A stretch of DNA of 64,000 bases from Sphingomonadaceae bacterium 3R27E2-A (GCA_005503165.1 SCNT01000003.1:62001-126000), one strand, 5' to 3'; positions 34,311 through 43,643 are shown, counted from the stretch's first letter. Program-made: numbers and translations. The notes: a model not told the origin generated them from the sequence alone.

Positions 34311-35075
34311 TTAGTCACGCCAGCTCGTGTCGATCTTGTCTACCTTGCGCACCATCGCGTCGAATTCCGCCTTGCCCGACTGGCCGGGGATCGCCGCCAT
34401 ATAGAGGTCGCGCTGGTGGACCTTGATCACCTCTTCGTCGACGAGGATCGGCTTGCCCATGCTCATCGTCGCAAGCTGGATCTCGCACGCGCGCTGGAGC
34501 GCCCAATATTTGATGAAGGCGTCGGTGAGCGACTTGCCCATCACGACGGGGCCGTGGTTGCGCAGCATCAGGATGCGCTTGTCGCCCAGATGCTCGACCA
34601 GCCGTGCGCCCTCTTCCTCGCGGACCGTCACACCCTCGAAATCGTGATAGGCGAGCTGGCCCATGAAGTTGCAGGCGTAGAAATTGGTCGGCTGCAGACC
34701 GCCTTCCAGCCCGCACACCGCCATCGTCGCGGTGGTGTGGGTGTGGATGATCGCATGCGCGTCGGGCAGCACGCGGTGGAACAGGCTGTGCTGGACGAAG
34801 CCCGCCTTGTTGACGTGCCAGGGATTGTCCTCGTCCAGCTTGTTCCCGTCGATGTCGATCTTGATCAGGCTTGAGGCGGTGACCTCGCTGAAATGCATGC
34901 CATAGGGGTTGATCAGGAAGGCGCCTTCCTGGTCCTCCAGCTTCACCGTGATGTGATTGAAGATCATCTCGTCCCAGCCCATCATGGCGAAGATGCGGTA
35001 ACAGGCGGCCAGTTCCTGCCGCGCCGTCCATTCGGCTTCGCTATATTTGCTGTTGCGCTTGAGCTGGGTCGCCAT
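34311..35075 (-). CDS. Class II aldolase/adducin family protein
   Basis: A 254-residue zinc-dependent aldolase-fold protein: MIFNHITVKLEDQEGAFLINPYGMHFSEVTASSLIKID, then IIHTHTTATMAV (metal histidines) and LRNHGPVVMG with the third histidine. Family members include fuculose and ribulose phosphate aldolases, but this subgroup is uncharacterised. It may share a transcript with the [2Fe-2S] gene 28 bases downstream. Confidence 0.87.
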   Translation of the reverse strand: MATQLKRNSKYSEAEWTARQELAACYRIFAMMGWDEMIFNHITVKLEDQEGAFLINPYGMHFSEVTASSLIKIDIDGNKLDEDNPWHVNKAGFVQHSLFHRVLPDAHAIIHTHTTATMAVCGLEGGLQPTNFYACNFMGQLAYHDFEGVTVREEEGARLVEHLGDKRILMLRNHGPVVMGKSLTDAFIKYWALQRACEIQLATMSMGKPILVDEEVIKVHQRDLYMAAIPGQSGKAEFDAMVRKVDKIDTSWRD

Positions 35076-35186
35076 CGCCTGATCCTCTGCAGTCGGTTTC
35101 GTTGTGCCACCTATGCCACAGGCGAGGGCGTGTGCACAATCCCGCGAACCGCCAGGACCAACTGGTTAACAAAAGCGATAAGTCGT

Positions 35187-35212
35187 TGACGGACGGTGCG
35201 TTAGCCGTCAAT
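35187..35212. promoter_or_regulatory. Palindrome in the aldolase/autotransporter gap
   Basis: TTGACGG (35187-35193) and CCGTCAA (35206-35212) are perfect inverted arms 12 bases apart. It is the only structured element I see in the 304-base gene-free interval 35076-35379, which separates divergent genes. Could be an operator; unassigned. Confidence 0.3.
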
Positions 35213-35379
35213 CTTCGAATCAGGGTCGAGCTGCGGGGCTTCCATTTGTCCAGAAGAGGCAATGTGGTCCGCTGGCGTGTGCGCTTGTGGTCACGACCCG
35301 ACCCTTCCTCTCATGCCGGTCGCAGTGGTGTTTTCGCTGGCGGTCTCCTGCCGCCCGCGCCAATGGGGAGTGAGGAACA

Positions 35380-37554
35380 ATGCGTACCATGGTGAAACTG
35401 TCCGCGTCGGTAATGGCGCTGGCGGCCTATTCGGCCTTTTCCGCGGCGCCTGCGCAGGCGGCGGAATGTCTTCTCGACACGAACAACAATGGCGTCGCCG
35501 ACGCTGGCGACACCGACGGCGGCGCGATTTCGTCGAACGACACGCAGCTCGCCTGCGGCCCCAACGCCCGCGTGACCGGCGCCGGTTCGACCGCGGTCGG
35601 CTCGAACGCCTCCGCGACCAACACCGGTTCGACCGCGGTCGGCCAGAATGCGACCGCCGATAACCGCAGCATCGCGATCGGCCGCAACACGACCGCGACG
35701 GGACAGACCAGTCTCGCGATCGGCAACGACGCCGATGCGACCGACGAGGATGCGGTCGCGGTGGGCGATCTCGCACAGGCGACGGGCTTCCACTCGACAG
35801 CGGTCGGCGCGGAATCGGTGGCCTCGGGCCGCGGCGCGCAGGCCTTCGGTTGGCAGTCGTCGGCGACCGGCAACTTCAGCGTCGCGACGGGCCGTCAGGC
35901 CGATGCCTCGGGCCTGCGCGCTACCGCGACCGGCGACAACGCCACCGCCAGCGGCCAGGACGACACGGCTATCGGCGCCAATTCGGTCGCGTCGGGCACC
36001 TTCAGCGTCGCGACCGGCGCGAGCGCGCAGGCGACGGGCCTCGCTTCGACCGCCAACGGTTCGTTTGCGGTCGCGTCTGGCGGCTTTTCTAGCGCGGTAG
36101 GCGAACTCGCCAACGCCTCGGGCAACCTGTCGAGTGCACTTGGCTCGAATTCGAACGCATCGGGCGATGAATCGACCGCGGTCGGCGTGCTCGCCAATGC
36201 CACCGGCCTCCAGTCGACCGCGGTCGGCACCGGCGCGCAGGCGACCGACGAGGATGCCACGGCCTTTGGCCAAGGCGCCAATGCGTCGGGCTTCCACTCG
36301 ACCTCGGTCGGCGCCGAATCGATCGCCTCGGGCCGCGGTGCGCAGGCCTTCGGCTGGCAGTCGCAGGCAACCGGTGCGCTCAGCGTCGCCGCCGGGCATC
36401 AGGCGATCGCTTCGGGCGCCAACGCCTCGGCATTCGGCAAGAGCGCCAACGCCTCGGGGCTGACCTCGACCGCGGTCGGCAATTTCGCCGTCGCGTCGGA
36501 CGAGGATGCCGTCGCCGTCGGCGATCTCGCCACCGCCTCGGGCTTCCATTCGAGCGCGGTCGGTGCCGAAGCGGTGGCGTCGGGCCGCGGCGCGCAGGCG
36601 TTCGGCTGGCAGTCGTCGGCGACCGGCGCGCTGTCGCTCGCTGCAGGCCATCAGGCCAGTGCATCGGGCGCCAATGCGACCGCGGTGGGCAAGAGCGCCA
36701 ATGCCTCGGGCCTGACCTCGACCGCGGTCGGCAATTTCGCCGTCGCATCGGACGAGGATGCCGTCGCCGTCGGCGATCTCGCCACCGCCTCGGGCTTCCA
36801 TTCGACCGCCGTCGGCGGCGAATCGGTCGCCTCGGGCCGCGGCGCCCAGGCGTTCGGCTGGCAGGCCGTGGCCTCGGGTAACCTCAGCCTCGCCTCGGGT
36901 CACCAGGCGGTCGCGTCCGGCGTCCAGTCGACCGCGGTCGGCAAGAACGCCAATGCCGCATTCGACAATTCGACCGCCGTGGGCTTCGGCGCCACCACCA
37001 CCGCGGCGAATCAGGTCGCGCTCGGCGGCGCGGGCAGCGCCGTGCGCGTCGGCGACATCGCCGCGAGCACCGCGGCGCAGACGGGCGCGACCGACGTCAT
37101 GACCGTCGACGCCAATGGCGTCGTCGGTCGCGATCCGACCGTTCGCGCGGCGATCGCCACCAATGCGGCGAATATCGCGACGAACAGCGCGGCGATCACC
37201 GCGATCCAGGGCGTGAACGCGACGCAGAACGCCAATATCGCGGCGCTGCAGTCACTGACCGCGACGCACACCGGTCAGATCAACACGCTGTTCGCGCAGT
37301 CGGCCGAGAACCGCCGCCAGGCGCGCCTCGCCAACGAGGGCGTCGCGCTGGCGCTGTCGATGGAAACCCCGGCGCTGCCCGCCGATGCCAAATTCGGGCT
37401 GTCGGGCGGCATCGGCTATTATAACGACCGCACCGCGGGTTCGATCGCGATGACCGCGCGGATCAGCGAGAAGGCCACCTTCTCGGCGGGTGTCGGCGCG
37501 GGCTTCGACTCGGGCGAGGTCGGCGCACGCGGCGGCTTCCAGGTCGTCTGGTAA
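35380..37554 (+). CDS. YadA-type trimeric autotransporter adhesin
   Basis: A 724-residue outer-membrane adhesin. A signal peptide (ends AQAAE) is followed by a short DTNNNGVADAGDTDGG stretch and a long left-handed beta-roll head of 14-residue repeats (xSTAVGxxAxASGx) over residues about 60-550. A coiled-coil stalk comes next (AAITAIQGVNATQNANIAAL), then a C-terminal YadA anchor (KFGLSGGIGYYNDRTAGS...FQVVW) that forms the trimeric barrel. A 252-bp super-repeat runs through the head. Start ATG 35380 (35389 also possible). A terminator lies just after the stop. Confidence 0.93.
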   Translation: MRTMVKLSASVMALAAYSAFSAAPAQAAECLLDTNNNGVADAGDTDGGAISSNDTQLACGPNARVTGAGSTAVGSNASATNTGSTAVGQNATADNRSIAIGRNTTATGQTSLAIGNDADATDEDAVAVGDLAQATGFHSTAVGAESVASGRGAQAFGWQSSATGNFSVATGRQADASGLRATATGDNATASGQDDTAIGANSVASGTFSVATGASAQATGLASTANGSFAVASGGFSSAVGELANASGNLSSALGSNSNASGDESTAVGVLANATGLQSTAVGTGAQATDEDATAFGQGANASGFHSTSVGAESIASGRGAQAFGWQSQATGALSVAAGHQAIASGANASAFGKSANASGLTSTAVGNFAVASDEDAVAVGDLATASGFHSSAVGAEAVASGRGAQAFGWQSSATGALSLAAGHQASASGANATAVGKSANASGLTSTAVGNFAVASDEDAVAVGDLATASGFHSTAVGGESVASGRGAQAFGWQAVASGNLSLASGHQAVASGVQSTAVGKNANAAFDNSTAVGFGATTTAANQVALGGAGSAVRVGDIAASTAAQTGATDVMTVDANGVVGRDPTVRAAIATNAANIATNSAAITAIQGVNATQNANIAALQSLTATHTGQINTLFAQSAENRRQARLANEGVALALSMETPALPADAKFGLSGGIGYYNDRTAGSIAMTARISEKATFSAGVGAGFDSGEVGARGGFQVVW

Positions 37555-37569
37555 GCCTTTGATGAAATC

Positions 37570-37604
37570 GGGCGATGCTCCTTGCCAAGGGAGCATCGCC
37601 CTTT
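37570..37604 (+). terminator. Intrinsic terminator of the autotransporter gene
   Basis: 12-bp perfect arms GGGCGATGCTCC and GGAGCATCGCCC with an 8-base loop, followed by TTT. The next start codon (37606) follows directly. Confidence 0.75.
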
Positions 37605-37605
37605 C

Positions 37606-38178
37606 ATGATGGATTTTATGGACAGCATCATTCCTTCCAGACGCGGCGCGAAAGCGGCCGCTTTTTCTTTGTGCGCCGCGTTGCTGGCGATCGCGGCGCC
37701 TGCGCAAGCGCAGACGGGCGGCGCCTCGGCACCGCCCGTCGCGGCGATGCCGGTGCCCGGCGACCTCGAGCTCGCCAAGCTGATCTGGTCGACGATCACC
37801 GCGATCGATCACGCCAACCAGTCGGGCAATTATTCGGTGCTGCGCGACATTTCGTCTCCCGCCTTCCAGATCGCCAACGACCCGGCTCGGCTGGCGCAGA
37901 TCTTCGCTTCGCTGCGCGACAATCGCGTCGATCTGTCGAACAGCCTGCTGCTCGCGCCCGTCTATAACGGCGCCCCGCAGGTGGGGCAGGGCAATATCCT
38001 GCGCGTGCGAGGCAGTTTCGGCCTGCGTCCGACTGCCATCGCCTTCGACTTCGAATTCCAGTGGTACAACGGCAAATGGCGGCTGTTCGGGGTCGCGATC
38101 TCGCCGATGCCGCTCGCGACGCAGCAGCCGGGCGCGGGCCCCGAGGTGCCCGACACGCGCCGCCGCGGGAACCAATAA
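37606..38178 (+). CDS. Exported hypothetical protein
   Basis: About 190 residues with a signal peptide (GAKAAAFSLCAALLAIAAPAQA). The mature part has DLELAKLIWSTITAIDHANQSGNYSVLRDI and RLAQIFASLRDN, and ends with a beta strand-rich NTF2-like or SnoaL-like pattern (FDFEFQWYNGKWRLFGVAIS). No family is certain. Starts at 37606, 37609 or 37618 are possible. Confidence 0.7.
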   Translation: MMDFMDSIIPSRRGAKAAAFSLCAALLAIAAPAQAQTGGASAPPVAAMPVPGDLELAKLIWSTITAIDHANQSGNYSVLRDISSPAFQIANDPARLAQIFASLRDNRVDLSNSLLLAPVYNGAPQVGQGNILRVRGSFGLRPTAIAFDFEFQWYNGKWRLFGVAISPMPLATQQPGAGPEVPDTRRRGNQ

Positions 38179-38361
38179 CCCGCTTTTCGGCCGCTGCGGG
38201 CGCGCAGGGGCTTGCATTTGGCCGCGAATCCCTTTAGTGGCGCTCCATCGGAACGTCGCGGGTTCGCGGCGCTCTTTTTATTGCCCGAATATCGGCGACC
38301 CATGGCGAACCGGATAGCTCCCGGCCGGGGTCGTTTTGACGAACAGGAGACGAGACGGTTT

Positions 38362-38568
38362 ATGCAGATCATCGTTCGCGACAATAATGTCGACCAGGCC
38401 CTTCGCGCGCTCAAGAAGAAGCTGCAGCGTGAGGGCGTGTATCGCGAGATGAAGCTGCGCCGTCACTACGAGAAGCCGAGCGAAAAGCGCGCGCGCGAAC
38501 ACGCCGCCGCCGTCCGCCGCGCCCGCAAGATGGAGCGCAAGCGGATGGAGCGCGACGGGATCAAGTAA
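38362..38568 (+). CDS. rpsU: 30S ribosomal protein bS21
   Basis: A 68-residue protein beginning [31 protein letters not shown], the conserved bS21 N-terminus, with the expected basic C-terminal tail rich in Arg and Lys. A GGAGACGAG site lies ahead. It acts in translation initiation. A clear terminator follows. Confidence 0.96.
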   Translation: MQIIVRDNNVDQALRALKKKLQREGVYREMKLRRHYEKPSEKRAREHAAAVRRARKMERKRMERDGIK

Positions 38569-38605
38569 GGTCCGTCACGCCCGTTCGGGATCCTGATCGT
38601 GAAAA

Positions 38606-38634
38606 GGGCGCTGCGGCAACGCGGCGCCCTTTTT
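38606..38634 (+). terminator. rpsU intrinsic terminator
   Basis: GGGCGCTGCG/CGCGGCGCCC stem (10 pairs, one T-G wobble) with a GCAA loop, then TTTTT. Confidence 0.9.
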
Positions 38635-38675
38635 CGTTTCGGGAACGGCAAGTTTCGGGCGGAGCCCGACATTTA

Positions 38676-38787
38676 TAGCATCGTCATCCTGAACTTGTTT
38701 CAGGATCCATGGCCCGGCGTTTCCGTCGGCGCTGCGCCAAATTCGAGCTCAGGCCATGGATGCTGAAACGAGTTCAGCATGACGAGA
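38676..38787. repeat. Interspersed inverted repeat, family B copy 2
   Basis: Shares ends CATCGTCATCCTGAACTTG and ACGAGTTCAGCATGACGAG, plus the inner CCATGG blocks, with 15118-15227; the middle differs. It lies between rpsU and the FKBP gene. Confidence 0.8.
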
Positions 38788-38926
38788 TTTGAAGGGCTGG
38801 AATCCACCCCAAAGCTGTCGCACCCTTCCGCCTCACCCGCCAACTTCCCTCTGGACCGCCCCTTGCCGCTACGCCTATAGGCGAGCGCAACATTTTGCTC
38901 CTTCGGGGCAGGGGAAGGATCAGACG

Positions 38927-39469
38927 ATGAGCGTGACGACGGTTCCATTGCGCCCGGTGAGCAAGGGCGGGTTGTGGCTGATGTGGTTCGGCGTCGCGGC
39001 GCTGATCGCCGTGGCGATCGGCTTTGCGGTCAAATCGACCCCGCGCATCGGCTTCGAGGTCGTCAAGGAAGGCACCGGCCTCAGCCCGACCAAGGCCGAC
39101 GTCGTGCTCGTCAAATATGAAGGCAAGCTTGACGACGGCACCGTCTTCGACGCCAATGAACAGGCGCCGATGCAGGTGTCGCAGGTCGTCCCCGGCTTTT
39201 CGCAGGCGCTGGTCCGGATGAAGAAGGGCGGCAAGTACAAGATCACCATCCCGCCCGCGCTCGGTTACGGGGACAAGGCGAACGGGCCGATCCCGGCGAA
39301 CAGCACGCTGCATTTCGACGTCGAACTGCTCGACTTCCGCACCGAGGCCGAAGTTCGCGCGATGCAGCAGCAGATGATGCAGCAGCAACAGATGATGCAG
39401 CAGATGCAGGGCGGCGCTCAGGGCGGTCCGGGCGCCCCGCCGCCGGGTGCGGTTCCGCCCCAGCCGTAA
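38927..39469 (+). CDS. Membrane-anchored FKBP-type peptidyl-prolyl isomerase
   Basis: A 180-residue protein. One N-terminal transmembrane helix (GLWLMWFGVAALIAVAIGFAV) is followed by an FKBP domain: ADVVLVKYEGKLDDGTVFDAN, VPGFSQALVRMKKGGKYKITIPPALGYGDK and NSTLHFDVELLDF, with most active-site aromatics kept. The C-terminus is low complexity (QQQMMQQQQMMQQMQ then Gly/Pro-rich). Probably a periplasm-facing folding factor. A longer frame upstream is non-conserved. Confidence 0.88.
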   Translation: MSVTTVPLRPVSKGGLWLMWFGVAALIAVAIGFAVKSTPRIGFEVVKEGTGLSPTKADVVLVKYEGKLDDGTVFDANEQAPMQVSQVVPGFSQALVRMKKGGKYKITIPPALGYGDKANGPIPANSTLHFDVELLDFRTEAEVRAMQQQMMQQQQMMQQMQGGAQGGPGAPPPGAVPPQP

Positions 39470-39472
39470 ACC

Positions 39473-39568
39473 AATCGTCGCCCCCGCGAAGGCGGGGGCC
39501 GCTGGCCGCCTTATTCCGGCGGCGCTGCAAAACCGATAACGGCCCCCGCCTTCGCAGGCGCGACGATT
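39473..39568. repeat. Inverted repeat (family D) after the FKBP gene
   Basis: AATCGTCGCCCCCGCGAAGG at 39473 and its imperfect complement CCTTCGCAGGCGCGACGATT at 39549-39568 bracket an inner GCGGGGGCC/GGCCCCCGC pair. It lies between convergent genes and overlaps the AI-2E gene stop. Confidence 0.75.
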
Positions 39569-40661
39569 ATGTTGCCGCCGCTTTTGCTTTGCCCCCGGCG
39601 CCCGCGTTGCGTTCGGCCTCGCGTTCGAGCGCGACCTTGATCATTGCGACGATCGGGTCGGCGAGCGCCAGCCCCATCACTCCGAGCAGCGCGCCGAGCA
39701 ATATCTGCGCCCCCAGCACCAGCGCGGGCGCCAGATCGACCGTGCGTTTGGCGACCATCGGGACGATCAGATAGCCGTCGACCGTCTGGACGACGAAATA
39801 GATGGCGATCGCGGCGATCCCGGTGTCGGTGCCCGCCGAGAAGCCGACGAGTATCAGCAGCACGCCCGACAGGATCGCGCCGATATTGGGGATGAAGGCG
39901 AGCAGCCCGGTGAGCAGCCCCATCAGGGCCGCCATCGGCACCCCGAAGGCGAGGCAGGCGAGCCAGGTGCCGACGCCCTCGACCGCCATGCCGAGCAGCC
40001 GTCCCGCCATCAGCCGGCGCAGGGTGAAGCCCATGCGCGCCGTGGTGATGTAGAAATTCTCGCGGGCTTTCATGGGCAGCATCCACGCGACCCCGCGCTC
40101 GTAGAGCCGCGGCTCGATCGCGATGAAGATGCCGAGCACGACGATCATCACCAGGCTGGTCAGCGCGCCGAGCACCGATCCGACGGCCGCGGTGACGCGC
40201 CCTACGGTGCCCGCAAGGTTATCGGTGATCGTCTTCGCGTCGAGCTGGACATTGCCCATGCCATGCTCGCCCGCCCAGGCGGCGATGCGCTCGACCTGGC
40301 CCATGACCACGCGCTGCAGCGTCGCGGCCTGGTCGGCGATCTGCGACCCGGCGAACATCACGGTCCAGGCGAGGAAGGCGACCAGCGACAGGCAGACGAT
40401 CATCAGCCGCCACCCGCGCCCGATCGGCAGGATGCGGCCGAGCAGGCGCGTGCCGCCGTCGAGCATCGCTGCGACGACGATCCCCGCGAAAATCAGCAGG
40501 ATCGGCTGAACGAGGATGATGCACACGCCGATCAGCAGCGCGAGCCCGAGCCAGGTGCCGGCCTTCAGCAATTCGGTGCGGACCAGGTGGCTGTGGATCT
40601 CGGTCGGGCCGGGGGCTTCGGCCTTGGCCCTGGCGCGCGCCCGTGCGTCGGTTTCCGCCAT
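39567..40661 (-). CDS. AI-2E family transporter
   Basis: A 364-residue protein with about eight helices in the PF01594 family (TqsA/YdiK/PerM-like): WRLMIVCLSLVAFLAWTVMF, then RMGFTLRRLMAGRLLGMAVEGVG and GVPMAALMGLLTGLLAFIPNIGAILSG, then VDGYLIVPMVAKRTVDLAPALVLGAQILLG. The DGYLI-P sequence is typical. Substrate is unknown; the family name comes from one E. coli member. It is followed at 17 bases by lepB on the same strand. Confidence 0.85.
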   Translation of the reverse strand: MAETDARARARAKAEAPGPTEIHSHLVRTELLKAGTWLGLALLIGVCIILVQPILLIFAGIVVAAMLDGGTRLLGRILPIGRGWRLMIVCLSLVAFLAWTVMFAGSQIADQAATLQRVVMGQVERIAAWAGEHGMGNVQLDAKTITDNLAGTVGRVTAAVGSVLGALTSLVMIVVLGIFIAIEPRLYERGVAWMLPMKARENFYITTARMGFTLRRLMAGRLLGMAVEGVGTWLACLAFGVPMAALMGLLTGLLAFIPNIGAILSGVLLILVGFSAGTDTGIAAIAIYFVVQTVDGYLIVPMVAKRTVDLAPALVLGAQILLGALLGVMGLALADPIVAMIKVALEREAERNAGAGGKAKAAAT

Positions 40662-40678
40662 GCCGCCTCCCTTAGGGT

Positions 40679-41512
40679 CTATTTCCCGTTACGCTCCGGC
40701 GTCAGATCGGTTCCCGCGCGGCCCGATCGCAGCGCGCTGAACCAGCTGATCGGGTTATACCATTTGGCCGTGCCGTCGGTCGAGAAGGTCACGAATTCGG
40801 CGCGGCCCGCGATCGCGTCGAAGGGCACCGCGCCGCCGAGGCCCTTCTGGCTGACCTTGACGCGGCTGTCGGCGCTGCCGTCGCGGTTGTCGCCCATCAG
40901 GAAGACATGGCCCGCGGGCACCTTGTACGGCTCGAAATGGTCGACCTCGTAATCGCCCATGTCGATCGTGTCGTAGGAGGCGCCGCCGGGCAGCGTCTCG
41001 CGCACGATCGGCAGCTCGAGCGTTTCGCGGCCCCGCGCGTCGATGCGGACCAGGCTCTTGAGGCTGCTGTCGAACGACGGGGTGTTGGCATCGACCGGAA
41101 TCGCCATCATCGGCTGTATCTCGCGCTTCACCGGGGTGCCGTTCAGGATCAGCGCGCCGTCGCGAATCTCGATCGTGTCGCCGGGCAGGCCGATCACGCG
41201 CTTGATATAGTCCGTGCGGTCGACCGGATGTTCGAGCACTACGATGTCGCCGCGCTCGGGGAGCTTCGTGAACAGGCGCCCTTCCATCTTCGGCGCGAGG
41301 TGGAAGCTGACCGACGCGTAGGACCAGCCATAGGGATATTTGCTGACCAGCAGCCGGTCGCCGCTCAGCAGCCCCGGCATCATCGAGTCGGAGGGGATGT
41401 AGAACGGCTTGGCGATCAAGCTGTGGATGCCGAGGACGAGCAACAGGATCACCACGATGTCGCGGATGAACTTGCCCCAGCTTTCCTCGCCCTTTTCTTT
41501 GGTCTTGGCCAT
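40679..41512 (-). CDS. lepB: Signal peptidase I
   Basis: A 277-residue inner membrane protease. An N-terminal helix (IVVILLLVLGIHSLIA) is followed by PSDSMMPGLLSGDRLLVSK (catalytic serine box), DYIKRVIGLPGDTIE (catalytic lysine box) and GDNRDGSADSR. It cleaves the many Sec and Tat leaders in this window. Between acpS and the AI-2E gene. Confidence 0.95.
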   Translation of the reverse strand: MAKTKEKGEESWGKFIRDIVVILLLVLGIHSLIAKPFYIPSDSMMPGLLSGDRLLVSKYPYGWSYASVSFHLAPKMEGRLFTKLPERGDIVVLEHPVDRTDYIKRVIGLPGDTIEIRDGALILNGTPVKREIQPMMAIPVDANTPSFDSSLKSLVRIDARGRETLELPIVRETLPGGASYDTIDMGDYEVDHFEPYKVPAGHVFLMGDNRDGSADSRVKVSQKGLGGAVPFDAIAGRAEFVTFSTDGTAKWYNPISWFSALRSGRAGTDLTPERNGK

Positions 41513-41524
41513 GTTGGTCCTTGC

Positions 41525-41926
41525 TTAGTCCTTCAGCGCCTCGATGATGACGAAGGCCTGCGCCCAGGGATGGTCGTCGGTCAGAGTCAGGTGGATATGC
41601 GCGCTATGCCCCGCGGGAATCATCGCTGCGAGCCGTTCGGCCGCACCCCCGGTCAGCGCGAGTGTCGGCGCGCCCGAGGGGGCGTTGACGACGCCGATGT
41701 CCTTCATGAATACACCGCGCTTGAAGCCGGTGCCGACCGCCTTCGAAAAGGCCTCCTTGGCGGCGAAGCGCTTGGCATAGGTGCCCGCGCGCGTGAACGG
41801 CCGCCGCGCCGCCTTGGCGCGCTCGACCTCGGTGAACACGCGCTTCTCGAACCGCTCGCCGAAGCGGTCGAGCGAATTCTGGATGCGCTCGATATTGCAG
41901 AGGTCGGAGCCGAGGCCGATGATCAC
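41525..41926 (-). CDS. acpS: Holo-[acyl-carrier-protein] synthase
   Basis: A 133-residue phosphopantetheinyl transferase that activates ACP for the fatty acid synthase, including Fab[17 protein letters not shown] has the metal-binding Asp, [15 protein letters not shown] has the second catalytic region, and [12 protein letters not shown] the C-terminal strand. It starts 12 bases upstream of lepB, in the pdxJ-acpS-lepB arrangement common in proteobacteria. Confidence 0.95.
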   Translation of the reverse strand: MIIGLGSDLCNIERIQNSLDRFGERFEKRVFTEVERAKAARRPFTRAGTYAKRFAAKEAFSKAVGTGFKRGVFMKDIGVVNAPSGAPTLALTGGAAERLAAMIPAGHSAHIHLTLTDDHPWAQAFVIIEALKD

Positions 41927-41932
41927 TAAAAA

Positions 41933-42070
41933 TCCTCCCCGCTTGCGGGGAGGGGGACCGCCGCGAAGCGGTGGTGGAGGGGGGGGGCGTCCTTCAGCTG
42001 CGTTGCGCCGGGACGCCAGCCCCCTCCGTCAGCGGCTACGCGGCTGCCACCTCCCCGCAAGCGGGGAGGA
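41933..42070. repeat. Interspersed palindromic repeat, family A copy 5
   Basis: Starts TCCTCCCCGCTTGCGGGGAG and ends with its complement CTCCCCGCAAGCGGGGAGGA, framing CCGCGAAGCGGTGGTGGAGG and GCCCCCTCCGTCAGCGGC. It sits between pdxJ and acpS, a co-directional gene pair, so it could split or weaken their transcript. Confidence 0.8.
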
Positions 42071-42086
42071 TTTTTTATGGCATTCA

Positions 42087-42833
42087 TCACCCGCGCGCCT
42101 CGTCCATCAGGTCGCGCATCCGGCGCACCGCATCTTGGAGCCCCGTGAAGATCGCCTCGCCGATCAGATAGTGGCCGATGTTGAGCTCGGCGAGCTGCGG
42201 GATCGCCGCGATCGGCACGACATTGTCATAGGTGAGGCCGTGTCCGGCGTGCGGCTCGATGCCGTTCTTCCATGCGAGCGCCGCGGCGTCGGCGATACGG
42301 CGGAGTTCCGCGGCGCGCTCTTCGCCCTCGACATGCGCATAGCGGCCGGTGTGGAACTCGACGACGGGGGCGCGGAGACGCATCGCCGCCTCGATCTGGC
42401 GCGGATCGGGTTCGATGAACAGGCTGACGCGAATGCCCGCATCGGACAGGCGCGCGACGATCGGCGCGAGGTGATTATGCTGCCCCGCGGCATCAAGCCC
42501 GCCCTCGGTCGTGCGCTCCTCGCGCTTTTCGGGGACGATGCACGCAGCGTGCGGCTTATGGCGCAGCGCAATCGCCAGCATTTCCTCGGTCGCCGCCATC
42601 TCGAGATTGAGCGGCAGGTCGGTTGCGGCCTGGATGCGCGCGAGGTCGTCGTCGCGGATATGGCGCCGGTCCTCGCGCAGGTGCGCGGTGATGCCGTCGC
42701 CGCCGACCGCCGCGACGATCTCGGCCGCGCGCACCGGGTCGGGATGCTCGCCGCCGCGCGCGTTGCGGATCGTCGCGACATGGTCGATGTTGACCCCCAG
42801 GCGGAGGCGCCCTGCGGAACGTGCGGCGTTCAA
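42087..42833 (-). CDS. pdxJ: Pyridoxine 5'-phosphate synthase
   Basis: A 248-residue TIM-barrel enzyme making pyridoxine 5'-phosphate. Landmarks are [19 protein letters not shown] near the start, [33 protein letters not shown] and [15 protein letters not shown]. No ATG fits; TTG 42833 overlapping the pyrE stop is the likely start, giving normal family length. It is downstream of pyrE and translationally coupled to it. Confidence 0.94.
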   Translation of the reverse strand: MNAARSAGRLRLGVNIDHVATIRNARGGEHPDPVRAAEIVAAVGGDGITAHLREDRRHIRDDDLARIQAATDLPLNLEMAATEEMLAIALRHKPHAACIVPEKREERTTEGGLDAAGQHNHLAPIVARLSDAGIRVSLFIEPDPRQIEAAMRLRAPVVEFHTGRYAHVEGEERAAELRRIADAAALAWKNGIEPHAGHGLTYDNVVPIAAIPQLAELNIGHYLIGEAIFTGLQDAVRRMRDLMDEARG

Positions 42834-43411
42834 TTCGCGCGGCTCCCGGGCTTCACCGCCCTGGTCTTGGCGAGTTCGGGCGGCAGCTCGTCCTCGGCAT
42901 AGGTCGGGAAATTGATCGCGACGAGCGGGTAGAAGGGAACGCCGAGGTCGACGCTGCCCGCCGAACGGTCGACCAGCGCTGCCTCGGCCACGACTTCGCC
43001 GCCGGCTTCGGCGACGCACGCCATCGCTTCGCGCGACGACAGGCCCGTGGTGACGACATCCTCGACCATCAGCACCCTGGCGCCCGCGGGAATCGTGAAG
43101 CCGCGGCGGAGTTCGAAGGTGCCCGTCGGGCGCTCGACGAAGATCGCGGGTTTGCCGAGCGCGCGACCCATCTCGTGGCCGATGATGACGCCGCCCATCG
43201 CGGGCGAAACGACGATGTCGATCGCCTGGCGAAGCTCGCGCGGCAGCTTGGCGGCGAGGGCGATCGCGAGGCGCCCCGCGCGCTCGGTGTCCATCAGAAC
43301 ACGAGCGCACTGGAGGTAATATTCGCTGTGGCGGCCCGAGGAGAGCAGGAAATGCCCCTGCAGCAGCGCGTCGGCAGCACGGAATTCGGCCAGGATTTCG
43401 TCGTCGGTCAT
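42830..43411 (-). CDS. pyrE: Orotate phosphoribosyltransferase
   Basis: A 193-residue enzyme of pyrimidine synthesis. Recognised by [22 protein letters not shown], the catalytic-loop region, and the PRPP-binding motif [14 protein letters not shown]. It lies in an operon with pdxJ. The 232-base gap to coxB (43412-43643) shows no gene. Confidence 0.94.
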   Translation of the reverse strand: MTDDEILAEFRAADALLQGHFLLSSGRHSEYYLQCARVLMDTERAGRLAIALAAKLPRELRQAIDIVVSPAMGGVIIGHEMGRALGKPAIFVERPTGTFELRRGFTIPAGARVLMVEDVVTTGLSSREAMACVAEAGGEVVAEAALVDRSAGSVDLGVPFYPLVAINFPTYAEDELPPELAKTRAVKPGSRAN

Positions 43412-43643
43412 GGAAGAATGGGTCTTTTATCCAGGACGCCGCACGTCGTGCGCGGCGGGGTTTTGCGCGGGCAGATTTGCCAGCCGCAAAATAGTGTTAG
43501 AGATGCTTGAGGCAAGCGGCAAGCGGGTCTATAGCGCCCGCGAGATTCAGCCCGCCGCAGGGCTGCCGCGACGCATGTCCGGCGTATCGTGCGGTGGACT
43601 GGGGCATCGATAAGAACAACAGGCAACGGGCGGCACTATCCTT

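Noticed and set aside
35784..36930. Regular tandem DNA repeats that might be read as a CRISPR or satellite array
   Set aside because: Units are in-frame with a YadA head protein, lack unique spacers, and the period is a multiple of 42 bases.
42087..42833. pdxJ as a frameshifted or fused gene with pyrE because no ATG is present
   Set aside because: A TTG start overlapping the pyrE stop gives normal length and a complete protein; no frameshift is needed.
43412..43643. Gene or RNA in the pyrE-coxB gap
   Set aside because: No frame, hairpin or RNA motif stands out; it is probably only promoter DNA for coxB and pyrE.
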